A program made the position numbers and the translations under genes. From the NCBI GenBank assembly GCA_036417435.1, contig CM070911.1, positions 248,001 through 312,000 on the forward strand: DNA of 64,000 nucleotides, given 5' to 3'. Shown piece by piece: positions 12,892-23,377 of this stretch (its first letter is position 1; each line of letters opens with the position of its first letter). A model generated the notes under the pieces. It worked only from the letters and a program-made list of their open reading frames with translations, was not told the origin of the DNA and searched no databases. This DNA is from Inia geoffrensis. Taxonomy: Eukaryota; Chordata; Mammalia; Artiodactyla; Iniidae.

Positions 12892-13311
12892 GACTGGTGT
12901 GGTGGCCTCCAGAGACACCCAGGCCCTAATCCGGGGACCTGTGGATGTGATTTCATATGGAAGAGGGACTCTGCAGATATGACTACGATAAGGATCTCGA
13001 GATGGGGAGATGGTCCCGGCTTTGCCAAGAAGAGGGAGGCACAGGGGGTGTGAAGACAGCCGAGCAGGGACGTGACCAGGGAAGCAGGCGGAGAAAAGGC
13101 GGCGGACGGAGTGCAAACCTCCAGGGCCCAAACAAGGCAGGGAGCCAGGCTCCGCGCTGGAGCTTCAGGGGGAGCGGCCCTGCCAACACCCTGACCGCGG
13201 CGCAGGGAAGCCCGCCGTGGACTTCGGCCACCAGCCTGTAAGGGAATAAGTGTGTGCTGGTTTAAGCCCCGTTTGTGGTCGTTTGTTCTGCAGCCCCAGG
13301 AAACTAATACA
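12892..13311 (+). mobile_element. Probable MaLR/ERVL-class solo LTR inside the L1
   Basis: It has the order typical of MaLR-type LTRs: 'cctaatccggggacctgtggatgtgatttcatatggaa' (12925), 'gactctgcagatatgact' (12967), 'aaggatctcgagatgggga' (12991), a GC-rich middle, then 'tgtgctggtttaagccccgtttgtgg' (13253) and the end 'cagccccaggaaactaatac' (13291). No internal retroviral genes are present. The exact subfamily and the 5' boundary are uncertain. Confidence 0.65.
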
Positions 13312-13919
13312 GCTGGCATGCTGGTTTTAAGACACATTAACAAAATACATATTTATCAAAATATCAAAATGTACCCTTAACAAAACTATGGTGACAATAA
13401 AAAGGTCAGTGGTTGCCAGGCGGTGGGGGCAGGGAGGGGCGAGTAGACGGAGCACAGAGGAGTCTAGGGTAGTGAAACACTCCGTGCGTCACTATAACAG
13501 GGGACACAGGTCATTATACAGCTGTCCAAACCCACAGAACATACAACTCCAAGTCTGAACCCTGATGTAAACGATGGACTCTGCGTGGTGATGATGTGTC
13601 AGTACAGGTTTATCCTTGGGAACAAACGCCCCCTGGGCGGGGTGGTGGTGGTAATGGGCGCTGTGCACACATGGTGCCGGAGGGGTATATGAGAAATCTC
13701 TATACTGCCCTTCCAATTTTGTTGTTAACCTAAAAAAGTAAAGTCTTAAAAAATGTACCCTTAAGATCTGTACATCTGACTGCATGAAAATTTTGCCTCA
13801 ATTAAAAAAAAAAAAAACAAACCCTCAGAAACAACAAAAAAGGAAAAATAAAAACATACTATCTACGCTTAGGCACAAAAATATACATACACAAAATGGG
13901 AATCCGTGACCTCGGCTGT

Positions 13920-14660
13920 GCTATTCCGGAGGGAATTCATACGTGGTACTTTTTGCGGGGTTCTGACGCGCGATGGTTCTCAATCCGTCAAATCTCAGCC
14001 CCTCTAGACCGCAGCAGCACAGCCAGGCCAATGTCGGCTTCACACTGAAGGAGTTTCCAGACGCCTCGTCGCTCCTGGGGTCTCCGTCCCGCTTCCCATC
14101 ACTGGGCGCGCCCTCCGCCCGGTCCTCCCTCGTCCCGAAACTCCCGCCACCACACCACGTGCGCAGCGCCGGGAAGCAGAGCACCGGAGACCCGGGGGAG
14201 CGTTTCCTTCAGGGGAAGGGCCGCGGGGCGAGGCGAGGCTGGACCCAGAGACGCAGGACAGGACGCAAGAGGCTGCGCCGGGTCGGAGCGCTCTTAGGGG
14301 ACAAGTCCGAGAGCGGACTGTGAGAGGATGTGGCCGGCAGCTCCCAGACAGCGAGGCAGTGACCCGCAGGGGCGCACGGGCACCAGCTGGTGAGCCCGCA
14401 GGTTTCCGGCGGCAGTGCAGGGCGAGCAGCAGCCCGGGAAGCTCTGCCTTGCACGCTGATACACTCTCTGCAGGTGCGGCTGAGGCCACGCGGCACCAGG
14501 CCGCCGATGAGGTGCAGAGGGGCCCACACATCCTGGGCCGGGACTCAGGCGGAGGGCCCGGCCTGGGCAGGCTGGGGACGACTCTGCCTGACCCAGGTGC
14601 GCCCCCTTCCCTCCGTGTCAGCCAACAGACTGTACGCCTCGTGCCAGGGCCCCTTTCTCT
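13920..14660. promoter_or_regulatory. CpG-rich block (possible CpG island)
   Basis: CpG dinucleotides are frequent: 5 in 14041-14100 and 8 in 14221-14280 by eye, against almost none in the L1 just before it. Open frames occur on both strands (for example 14040-14669 on the minus strand, about 209 codons). They are arginine/proline/serine-rich without a recognisable domain, as expected where stop codons are rare. It begins right after the L1 poly-A. No TATA box, splice site or known exon could be tied to it. It could be a small promoter or enhancer CpG island, or simply GC-rich DNA. Confidence 0.45.
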
Positions 14661-17309
14661 TTCACTCACAATTTACAGTAATGTGCTTGTCTGCATTTCC
14701 AAGTGTAATAAAGAAAAGCTTTAGAAGAGCCTCTGAGCAGTGAAAAGTGTTCAGAAAGGACTATAAAAGGTTAAAACTAACTTTGAATATGTTCGAAAAC
14801 ATAATTGCTTTGGATACACAGTCCGCAGCCCTCAGATGGCTCTGCTACCTGCCGGCGCTTGTGCACTTGAGGCTGACATTACTCTGCTCGCCCAGACCCT
14901 CCACAAAGGCGAGCACACTCACCTCCAGCCCCCCGCAGAATGGCCACCAGGTAGCACACAATTTTTGTGGCCTGATCCGTGCTTACAGGATGAGCCCTGT
15001 AGGCTGTTCTCCGTGGCCGGGATTCCAAAAGCCTCATGTCTTTGTGTGCATATTGAGTTTTATGTAAAATTAGGCATTTTCCTACTTTTCTCCTCGGAAG
15101 CAGCCTGGGCGTCTGAATCTTCCCTGTCAGCAGCAGCTCCCTGCAGATGCTGGTGTGGGTGCACTGGGGAGACTGCCTGGCAGGTCGTGAAGGGTGTGGG
15201 AAAGCAGGAGCAGTCCATTCTCCCCTCCCTGGGGGTGCCCACCCATACTGGAGACGTCCAGCACCCTCACACCGCCTCCTAACTTGCATTTTTTTCTTCT
15301 TTAGAAGGGGAGTTGCGAGCTACCTCACATTGCGCTGGGATAGCAGAATCTTGGCCTCACTGGTGGCAGCTTTCACTGGAAGGGTGGCCTCAGGGGAAGG
15401 GAAGTGTCTCCCTCCCGAGGAGGACAGAGGGCAGGTGAGATTCGGCCAAGCCAGTCCTGGGGATGCGCAGGGAAGAGCAACATTCCCAGAGCCAGGAGGA
15501 CCTGTGCTTCGCCTGGAGACGGCTGCATGGGGTCGCGACACTGCAGGGGTGGCGAGTAACACAGAATGGGCGATGGACCCCAGCGATTACCAGCTATATC
15601 AGGAAACTTTCTTGCAGGAAAGGCAGAGAACAATTAGACAGCAAGCGAATGCACAATTTGCACAAGAAAGCAGAAAATTAATAACATCTTGAGGGAGGTT
15701 AGAGATGGTATCAGGTGAGAACAGATGTTATCAGACAGAAACCTTCAGAGAACAATGGACCCTTCGACATTAAAAACATGTGACAAAAGTTAAAACTCAG
15801 TAAGTGTTGGAAACTCCTGTTGAGGACATCTTTTGGAAGCTAGCGCTAAAAGACAGAGACAGGAAAGGTGGTGGAGTAAAAACGAAGCTCGGGCAGCCAG
15901 TCCTCCAGGCCTTTGTCACTAAATCAGGTGTCCAGGGTCAGAGGGCAGAGGCATCTGAGGGGAAGAGGCCACTGAAATAATCAAAGAACACGCGTCTCCC
16001 GAACTGGAAGACATGGCTTTCCAAGCTGAAAGGCAACACCAAGGGCCCAGCACAAGGGATGAAAATCCAACCAAACCAAAGCATGAGGCCGGGAAACTTC
16101 AGGACAGCAGGGAAGCAGCAACCCTGAGACAAAACACAAGGACCAGCCGTTCACAAAGCAGCACCGAGCTCAGAAGTTCCCACGTTCCCATGAGAAACGA
16201 CTTCCACCTTACGCACCAAAGCCAGGCAGACTTAACAATCAAATCTGAGGGTGGAATATAGAGGTTTGCAGATACGATTAGACACTTTCAGACAAAGGTA
16301 TGTGCCTCCTAATTGCCCTCCTAAGGAAGCTGCTGGAATGTGTCCTTCACCAAGAACAAGAGAGGAACCAGGAAAGAAGGGCCTGCCCACGACAGCGGGT
16401 GGGGCGGCCCCGGGGCAGCACTCGTGCTTTCGGCGTAGAGGGTTCTGTCTCCCAGAAGAAATTGATGATGGGTCTGAAAGCCTGGAGAGGTGATTTGGTG
16501 TTGCATTACTTGAGTAACAACCAAATAAAAAGCAAGGCAATTACTAACTCCAGAGAAAAGGGAATCTACTTTAAAGCACAGAGCCATAGTTTATTACATG
16601 TCCTCGCCAATTAAATTTGCAGTGATAAACTGAATGCTGACATTGATCTAAACCAGCTTACAAGATACTTGTTTGAGGAAGACTCGGAGCTCACGCAGAG
16701 CCTGGAGGGGAGGAAGTGGGGCCAGTTCTGGGGGTGCAGAAGTGGGAACACAGCACAACAGGTCTGATCTGAAAATTCAGCAGTGTCCATTCAAACGTGT
16801 GACATAGAAATAAGGATATCGTACACACATGTTAGCTGACAGAGGAAAGTCAGTTGCCTCTGTGCATGAATAACTTTGATACAAATAAAGAGTAAAACTA
16901 AAAATCAGTGAGGACAAACTACAGATGCTCACGACAAAGTTGTTAGAACTTGTAAACACGGATTATTTCATCGGGGACTTTGCACCCTTGTGCTTAGCAA
17001 CACTAGCCAGCGCTTCAGCAATATGCTTGGGGGCCTTTTTAACCCTCAAAATCATCCCAAACGTGCACAAAAATGCAAAAATGGGGCACTAAATATGCTG
17101 CAATGGCACACCTGTTCACCTGTTTATGGGTGAGACCTGAAACAGGAAGGCAGAGGGCAGCTTTGTGTGACCCCAGTTAGGAACATGAGCCTAGGGCGAC
17201 TCAACATTTTACCACTCTGGTTATGCCTGCAAGTAACCCCGAAAGCAAGTGCTGCAAGCATTGATTTTGGGGTAACAAATTCTAGCAAGTAGGTGAGTTC
17301 GCAAATGCT
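14661..17309. other. Non-coding DNA without recognised genes
   Basis: Mixed composition. The 15147-15692 frame (about 181 codons) begins in GC-rich DNA and crosses a pyrimidine run near 15290, and it has no domain I recognise. 15690-16620 is purine-rich on the + strand. No repeat family was recognised with confidence. Confidence 0.45.
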
Positions 17310-18260
17310 TTATAGTAAATTTTGAAACTGGGAAGTGTGAGTTCTGCTATTTTTTTTTTTTTAAGATTGTTTTGACTGTTTTGGGATTCCTCATAGTTCC
17401 ATATGAATTTGCGAATCAGCTTTTCTATTTCTTCAAAAAAGACCGTTAAATATGGGCAGAAAGTATGTTCAGTATGAAGCCCACTTTGGGGAGTATTGCC
17501 GTATTAACAATTTTAAGCTTTCCGGGTCTATAATCATGGGATGTCTTCCCATTTATTTAGGTCTTTGACTTCTTTCAATGATGTTTTGTAGCTATGGTGA
17601 ACAAAGCTTTTACTCCCTTGGGTGAATTTCTTTCTAGATATTTTACTCTTTTGAATGCTATTGTAAATCTAATTTTTAAAATTTCCTTTCAGATTATTTA
17701 CTGCTGTGTAGAAATACAACTGATTTTTTTGTGTTGATCTCATACCCTGCAAGCTTACTGGGTTTCTTTATTATTGCTAACAGTTAGTTTATTTTGGGCA
17801 TGAATTCTATAGGTTTTGTATAGAATCACAACATCTGCAAATAGAGACAGCTTTACTTCTTTGTTTCCAACTTGAATGACTTTTATTTCTTTTTCTTTCC
17901 CAATTGCCCTGGCTAGGACCTCCAGTACTGTGTGGAAGTGGGCATCCTTGTATCGTTCTTGATCTTGGGGAGGGGGGAGATTTTAGTCTTTCACTATTAA
18001 GTATGATGTTAGCTGTAGCTTTTCTTCAATGGTCCTGTGTCATGTTAAAAAAGTTCTCTTGTACTCCTAGTTTGCTGAGTTTTGTTTTGTTTTTTTTTTA
18101 ATCAGCAAAGTGTGTTGAATTTTTTCAAATGCTTTCTCTGCATCTATTTAGATGACTGTGTGTGTTTGTTCTTCACTCTGTTAATATGGTGTCTTGCATT
18201 GATTGGTTTTCTTATATTGAAGAACTACCTTTACATTCCCAGGATGAATTCTACTGTGTA
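17310..18260 (-). mobile_element. LINE-1 ORF2 fragment, antisense
   Basis: Read on the minus strand, this follows L1 ORF2. The + strand shows the well-known antisense landmarks in order: 'tgttttgggattcctcatag' (17379), 'cttcccatttatttaggtct' (17545), 'gatgttttgtagc' (17581), 'tttctagatattttactctt' (17631), 'gcaaatagagacagctttacttc' (17837), 'aattgccctggctaggacctccagtac' (17903) and 'aatatggtgtcttgcattgat' (18183). It is old and decayed, with stops in all frames. The 3' end of the element is not present as a clear poly-T at the left edge. Confidence 0.8.
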
Positions 18261-18476
18261 GATCCTTTCTATGTGCCATTCGCTTCAACGCGCCAGAAGG
18301 TGATGTTAATCTGTAAAAGTGTTCACATTGGTGTTATATCACCTGTATTGAGCTTTATTTGATGAGCCCAGGTCAAGACCCAAAGCTGAAGTTACCTGAA
18401 TAATGTCAGTTACACCTTTGCTAGTTAGACCCTTCACAGAAGTGGCAATTGAGCATATTAAGATAAACATTCAAAA

Positions 18477-18818
18477 AGTCTTTCTGGGGCTTCCCTGGTG
18501 GCGCAGTGGTTGAGGGTCCGCCTGCCGATACAGGGGACGCGGGTTCGTGCCCCGGTCCGGGAAGATCCCACATGCCGTGGAGCGGCTGGGCCCGTGAGCC
18601 ATGGCCGCTGAGCCTGCGCGTCTGGAGCCTGTGCTCCGCAACAAGAGAAGGCCACGACAGTGAGAGGCCCGCGCACCGCGATGAAGAGTGGCCCTCGCTC
18701 GTCGCAACTAGAGAAAGCCCTTGCACAGAAACGAAGACCAACACAGTCAAAAATAAATAAATAAATAACTTTATTTAAAAAAATAATAATAAATAAAAAT
18801 GAAAAAAGAGTCTTTCTG
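18477..18818 (+). mobile_element. CHR-1-like tRNA-Glu SINE with target-site duplication
   Basis: The SINE runs from 18487 to about 18808. It has the standard head (gggcttccctggtggcgcag), the cetacean body 'ccatggccgctgagcctgcgcg', the extra 3' module 'gatgaagagtggccctcgctcgtcg', and an AAATAAATAAATAA tail followed by further A-rich DNA. The 10-bp target duplication agtctttctg is perfect at 18477-18486 and 18809-18818. Frames across it on either strand are SINE translations. Confidence 0.94.
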
Positions 18819-19136
18819 TTTCTGGCAGTTTCAGTTCCATACTAAATTATTTAAGATACCTAGTCAGTAAGTCTGTAATGCTGCCATGAATTTATACTAA
18901 ATTGATTTAGGTTTTAAAAAATAAGAATAGTAAAACATTCATCACTGTTATCTAGCCTCACACATAGAACGTATGAAATCTGATTTAATGCAAGTTCAGT
19001 GTAAGCTTTTTTTCTTTTTACCAATAGTGATTTGTAATCAAATTTAGCTTTGAAGTTGTTTCCTCTAGTTAAATATTTCCTAAGCATTATGATGTTTCTA
19101 TTTGATATGTACTGAAGGTATAACATTCACTAACTC

Positions 19137-19149
19137 TTGCTTTTTGCCT

Positions 19150-19186
<37 letters not shown>

Positions 19187-19385
19187 GGTACGCGGGCCTC
19201 TCACTGTTGTGGCCTCTCCCGTTGCGGAGCACAGGCTCCGGACGCGCAGGCTCAGCGGCCATGGCTCACGGGCCCAGCCGCTCCGCGGCATGTGGGATCT
19301 TCCCGGACCGGGGCACGAACCTGTGTCCCCTGCATCGGCAGGCAGACTCTCAACCACTGCGCCACCAGGGAAGCCCTTGCTTTTT
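19137..19385 (-). mobile_element. CHR-2-like tRNA-Glu SINE, minus strand, with target-site duplication
   Basis: The poly-T at 19151-19184 is the complement of the A-tail. It is followed by 'gcggtacgcgggcctctcac' and the reversed CHR body, ending at 19376 with 'gccaccagggaagccc'. The 9-bp duplication ttgcttttt (19137-19145 and 19377-19385) flanks it. The long uninterrupted A-tail and near-consensus body suggest a young insertion. This short form lacks the extra 3' module of the CHR-1-like copies. Confidence 0.94.
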
Positions 19386-20142
19386 TTCTATAGTATTGCC
19401 TCCAGCTATTGAGTTAATTTTCCTTATAGTGTTAATTTCTATTTTTCATTTGGCTTACAAAAGTAATGATTTCTTATACTTATGCCTTCATTAATAATAT
19501 ACAGGGTTTTTTAAATAAAAAATGGTATTCTTGAAATAATTATGTTTTTCCAAGAGGTTCTTTAAAAAAATGTGGTACATGTAAATAAATTTATATCCAT
19601 TTTCTTAAATTCATCTTTCTTCTCTCCTCTTATAATTTGAAGATATTAGAGGATAAAATTCTTATTTTGCATTTTAAAAAGTTAAATCTTCCAAAAAAAG
19701 AAAATCTAAGACAGTTTAAAATTCCCTTTCATTTTAGATAATTGCTTCTAAAATTTGATTTATCATAGTATGCAACTTTTGCTGTTAAAATAATTTTAAT
19801 TACTGAAATTAAATTCATGGATATAAAGTCTGTTTTCAGACCTGTTTTTCATCGTCACATTGTCCCTCCTGCTAGTGTGAGCTCCATGGATTCAGGGGCC
19901 AAGCGTCATTCACCTGAACCTGCAGCTCCTGAGAAGGCAGATTTGTGTGGTTGATTTCCTTCCTCCTTCCGTTCCTTCCTTCTTCTTGTTTTCTTTCTTT
20001 TCTTGCTCCTTATTTCCTTCTTGTTTTTCTTCACTTGTTCTTTTCCCGTCGCTCTTTCTTTCTTCCATGTTTGTTGAATGAAAAGTCCTGTAGCCCTGAT
20101 CTCGGAGAGATAGCAGTGAGCAGTCCTGCAGAGAGATCGTAG
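19386..20142. other. AT-rich non-coding DNA with a pyrimidine-rich tract
   Basis: 19386-19850 is AT-rich with no gene or repeat recognised. 19955-20070 is about 115 bp of almost pure C/T on the + strand, built from irregular ttcctt/ttctt words. Lying next to the tRNA-like relic, it may be the decayed tail of a tRNA-derived SINE on the minus strand, but that is inference. Confidence 0.5.
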
Positions 20143-20214
20143 TTCCCTGCCCAGGGATTGAACCTGGGTAGCCTGGACGAGAACCAGGAATCCTAGCTGC
20201 TAGACCTCGAGGCT
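20143..20214 (-). pseudogene. tRNA-Glu(CTC)-like relic
   Basis: The minus strand reads like tRNA-Glu: ggtctagcagctaggattc (D-arm), then an anticodon arm cctgg-ttctcgt-ccagg whose 7-base loop gives anticodon CTC. A T-arm follows (ccagg-ttcaatc-cctgg) and a 3' end gcagggaa. The anticodon and T stems pair perfectly. The acceptor stem does not: the presumed 5' strand agcctcg pairs with gcaggga in only about three of seven positions. It is therefore unlikely to be a working tRNA. It is either a tRNA pseudogene or the head of a decayed tRNA-derived SINE that is distinct from the CHR family, whose Glu-derived head looks different. Confidence 0.75.
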
Positions 20215-22149
20215 GGAAGCCAAGTGGCCCTAGCTCTTACCCCATTTGAAAGCAAGAATGTTCCAAGGAGGGAAAAACTGTAAAAACAGGTACAAAGTTT
20301 ATTATTAGAGGCACAGCACAAGGTATGGGAGAGCACACAGGGAAGCAGGTTGTTTATTTAAGTCAGAAGCAGGGCAGAAATGCACGCCCAGAGAGAAAGG
20401 GGATGGGCGTCCCCTCTCAGCGTGGGCATCCTGAGAAGCAGTGCGGTACAGAGGCGATTCTAATCCCTTCTGTAGGACAGGCCTTCCGGGTCTTTGTTTG
20501 CCTTTGGCCAGCTAGCTCATTTCCTTTTCAATACCTGACTGGTCGCAGGACCCTCCCCAGCGTGTGGGCACAACTTTTTGCTGAGATGGAGCCCAGTGCA
20601 GAGGCCTGTGGTTGCATGTCCACACATATTGTGAGGTGGCGCCCCGCCCCCCCCCCCGCCCCTTTCTGACCCCCAAGGAGCCTTCCTGCGCGTGTGCAGA
20701 CAGGGAAGTTTCTCTTGACCTCAGGAGGGGTCATCTTATCTCTTTGCTTCAGCAGAGCTCAGCTTCTGACACTAGCTTTCTCCTTGGAGAGTCCGGGTGA
20801 GAACAGAGCTTCAGTGTTACTCCACTTGACAAACACCAGCTGTCCGGCCCAGGGGCCCATCTATCTCCTACCTCAGCTTTAAGTAGTGATTTTATATCTC
20901 CTCCATCTAAATAACCTAAGGCAGAATTTGCCTTTGACCGTATCCCGAAACTCCGTAGTGTTAGCCTGCTGGGTCGAGTTGGGTAACCCTGAAGGCAGTT
21001 CCAGACCCTATTATATGAAATACTTTCTCCTTCAGTCTCTGTATACACCTCATAAGGTATTTTGCAAAGAGAAGACGAATGCAATTGAGAATATAATGAC
21101 TGCACTTTGACAATCCTGATTTATTACCATCGGAAGACTTGACAGATGCTTTCATTTCTGGTTACCTCATTCTCAGGTTAAATCTTACCTGTCTGGACCC
21201 CTGAGGGACTTTGGCTCGGTGTTAGAAGACAGAAAAGCAAGAGGGTTCTTGGGCCAGAGCAGACCCTCTCTACAGAGCTCACTTCCAATGATGGCGGAGC
21301 TTTTCCAGACATGAGTCAAGCCCAGCGATGGCGCTTTATGTAGGACGGTTCCTCTGGCCCCTAAGACTTGGTCTGCCCTTCAGGAGCTCTTCAGAGCCTG
21401 GGAGAACCGACAGCCGCTCTTCTCAGAACGATGCCAGCGTAAGTGAGTGCAGCCCTCAGGGTCGGAGGTCAGCCTGAAGGTTAGAGGTGACGGCATGTTA
21501 GACTGTCCCCCTCCTGCCTCAGCACCACTTGCTTTCTCTAAAGACGCAGGCTTAACACCCCCTATTTTGTCAGGTGCAGTTTCCAAAGCCATAAAAAAGC
21601 ACATACCACCCACATACCTTTTCAAACAGGCTTGGATTCCAACATGAAAATACACTCTGCAAACTGGGATCATATATTTTTGGAAGGAAGTGTCCATATT
21701 CTGCCTCTCATATCTAAGCAGGAAAGATTCTTGTTCTAAGCCTGACTGAGGAAGAGAAATTATCTGATTAATCAAGAATGTAATATTTTTTTTTAAAAGA
21801 AGAATGGAATTTTATTTGAATTCTGGCAGGACAGTGGAGGATGGAAGAAGTACAGATGGGAGACCAGTGGCTGAAGCCACTAGCTAGCCTTCCTCTGGTC
21901 ATTTTCTAAAGAATCCAAATGTAGTAAGATACAGAGAACGCCGATTATAGTGCACATAATTTAGTCATATTCGGCTAAACTAGGAACCTTGCTTTAGGGT
22001 TAGCATTATGAATATCAGATGACATTGCATAGTTTTGCACTCGAGAGAAAACTGGTTTATCACCACCGAGTGCATGACACAGCCCAGAAGATACTGTTGC
22101 AGCTAAAATCCCAGTATCAGCTTCTTTACTTAAAATCCAACCCCTCGGT
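20215..22149. other. Non-coding DNA without recognised genes
   Basis: No exon or repeat family recognised with confidence. A C-rich run lies at 20645-20664. Frames of 60-130 codons occur on both strands, for example 20749-21105 minus and 21380-21775 minus, without recognisable motifs. An 11-bp inverted repeat (22060-22070 / 22144-22154) straddles the right end and is listed separately. Confidence 0.45.
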
Positions 22150-22154
22150 GGTGA
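22060..22154. repeat. 11-bp inverted repeat with a 73-bp loop
   Basis: tcaccaccgag at 22060-22070 and ctcggtggtga at 22144-22154 are exact reverse complements. Nothing else in the interval supports a structured RNA or a transposon end, and the match may be chance. Confidence 0.5.
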
Positions 22155-22360
22155 AAGGTACCAACTTCCGGTTATAAGTAAGTCCTGGGGACGAAATGTG
22201 CAGCATGAAGACTACAGTTGCTAATACTGTATATTTGAAAGTTACTGAGAGTAGATTTTTAAATTTTTTTTTTTTTTTTTTACAGTAGGTCCTTGTTGGT
22301 TGTCTGTTTTAAATATAGCAGTGTGTACATGTCAATCCCAGACTCCCTGTGATACTTTTA
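22150..22360. mobile_element. Two abutting L1-related scraps
   Basis: 22165-22260 (+) contains 'ccggttataagtaagtcctgggg' and 'gctaatactgtatatttgaaagtt', a common L1 3' region. From 22263 a poly-T is followed by 'acagtaggtccttgttggttg' and 'agtgtgtacatgtcaatccc', which is the antisense of another L1 3' end. The two face each other. Boundaries are approximate. Confidence 0.6.
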
Positions 22361-22549
22361 CAATTATTAAAACTTTAAAATACACTTTAATATCATTTGT
22401 ACAGCTATCACCTTACTGTACTTTAAATAATGTTTTAAAATTAATTTTCCTCCATTTCTTTAAATAAATTTAGATTTGTCCTATCAGATTATATGGGGAG
22501 AAATAATATCTTTATAATATTTTGTTCTTAGAGTTTTTCTCTTTAGCAG

Positions 22550-22700
22550 ATGACAGATTTTGGTATATAGGTCCTCCACATCTATGGGTATGCATTCCTA
22601 GGTATTTTATATATATTTTTTGCTATTAAAAAGGACATCCTTTTCATTATATTTTCTAATACTAGCACAGTGATTTTTCACATTATTTGTGCCTGACCAC
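22550..22700 (-). mobile_element. Possible L1 ORF2 scrap, antisense
   Basis: 'gggtatgcattcctaggtattttatatat' and 'gctattaaaaaggacatc' resemble the antisense of L1 ORF2 ('..cctaggtattttattctttttgatgcaattg..'). It is short and diverged. Confidence 0.4.
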
Positions 22701-22879
22701 CTTTTTCATCACTGATTTTCAAGACTCCTTTGAATTTTGCATGTAAATAGTTACATGATCTACAGACAACACTGATTTGGCCCCCTCTTCCTCATATTTG
22801 TCTTATATTTCTTCTTCTTGTCGCATTTCATTATGTAGGATATCCAGAACAAGGAGATAAGTGGCAAAGTGACCACAAG

Positions 22880-23025
22880 GAATGTCTTTGGATTTAGACA
22901 GACCTGGGTCCCGTCTCAATCCTACTGTTCACTTCCAGGAGGCTTTCCCCAAAGTTTCCATTGTGTCTTCATTAAATGGGGAAAATAATGTTGCCTCATT
23001 GGTTGATGTAAAGATTAGAGAAAAT
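22880..23025 (+). repeat. Probable MIR SINE
   Basis: The order 'gatttagacagacctgggtcc' (22891), then 'aaatggggaaaataatgttgcctcattggttg' (22975), then 'gatgtaaagatta' follows the MIR body (tRNA-related head, 'tctgtaaaatggggataata', 'gttgtgaggatta'). Diverged, with no clear target duplication. Confidence 0.65.
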
Positions 23026-23154
23026 TTTTGTCATTTTCTTGACTAAGATGCCAGACGTTGTAAGTATACATGTTATTGTACTTATTGTTTATATTAAAAG
23101 ATTGTGATGATATTGGTCATCCTTGCTTATTCTGATTTTAAGAATAATCATCCT

Positions 23155-23377
23155 TGCCTATTCTTTTTTTTTTTTTGCGGTACGCGGGCCTCTCACTGTT
23201 GTGGCCTCTCCCGTTGCGGAACACAGGCTCCGGACGCGCAGGCTCAGCGGCCGTGGCTCACGGGCCCAGCCGCTCCGCGGCACGTGGGATCTTCCCGGAC
23301 TGGGGCACGAACCCGTGTCCCCTGCATCGGCAGGCAGATTCTCAACCGCTGCGCCGCCAGGGAAGCCCTGCTTATTC
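23155..23377 (-). mobile_element. CHR-2-like tRNA-Glu SINE, minus strand, with target-site duplication
   Basis: The SINE occupies 23164-23368. A poly-T of about 13 is followed by 'gcggtacgcgggcctctcac' and the reversed CHR-2 body, ending 'gccgccagggaagccc'. The flanks are tgcctattc (23155-23163) and tgcttattc (23369-23377), an 8-of-9 match. It lies within AT-rich DNA that may be antisense L1. Confidence 0.92.

Larger units (their letters stand above)
8755..13812 (+). mobile_element. Long, old LINE-1 copy (L1M class), interrupted
   Basis: From about 8755 the sequence follows old mammalian L1 ORF2 co-linearly. The order is: 'gtaaaaggattgaaaaagatat' (8840), 'agaacactcc' (9173), the 'ccatatgttgggccataaaa' run (9241), 'agagaatattataaacaaa' (9808), 'gatggtgaattctgga' (10004), 'aagtgggatatatcccaggag' (10278) and 'aactgataaagggcatctatgaaaaaccc' (10463). 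It then breaks near 10632 and resumes near 11228 ('aattggaacagaaaaaataaaac'). It continues through the ORF2 end to a 3' UTR with the typical 'ggttgccaggcggtgggggcaggg' segment (13413) and ends in a poly-A run near 13801-13814. Many stops and frameshifts are present, so it is a fossil. A MaLR-like LTR at 12892-13311 lies inside its 3' part. Confidence 0.82.

Noticed and set aside
14040..14669. 209-codon minus-strand open frame
   Set aside because: It lies in a CpG-rich block with other overlapping frames and no recognisable motif.
19102..19494. Protein-like frames beginning with poly-phenylalanine
   Set aside because: They translate the poly-T and reversed CHR-2 SINE. The same peptide appears at the other CHR copies (6117, 18487, 23164, 48502, 59213).
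20143..20214. A functional tRNA-Glu gene
   Set aside because: The acceptor stem does not pair, although the anticodon and T stems do.
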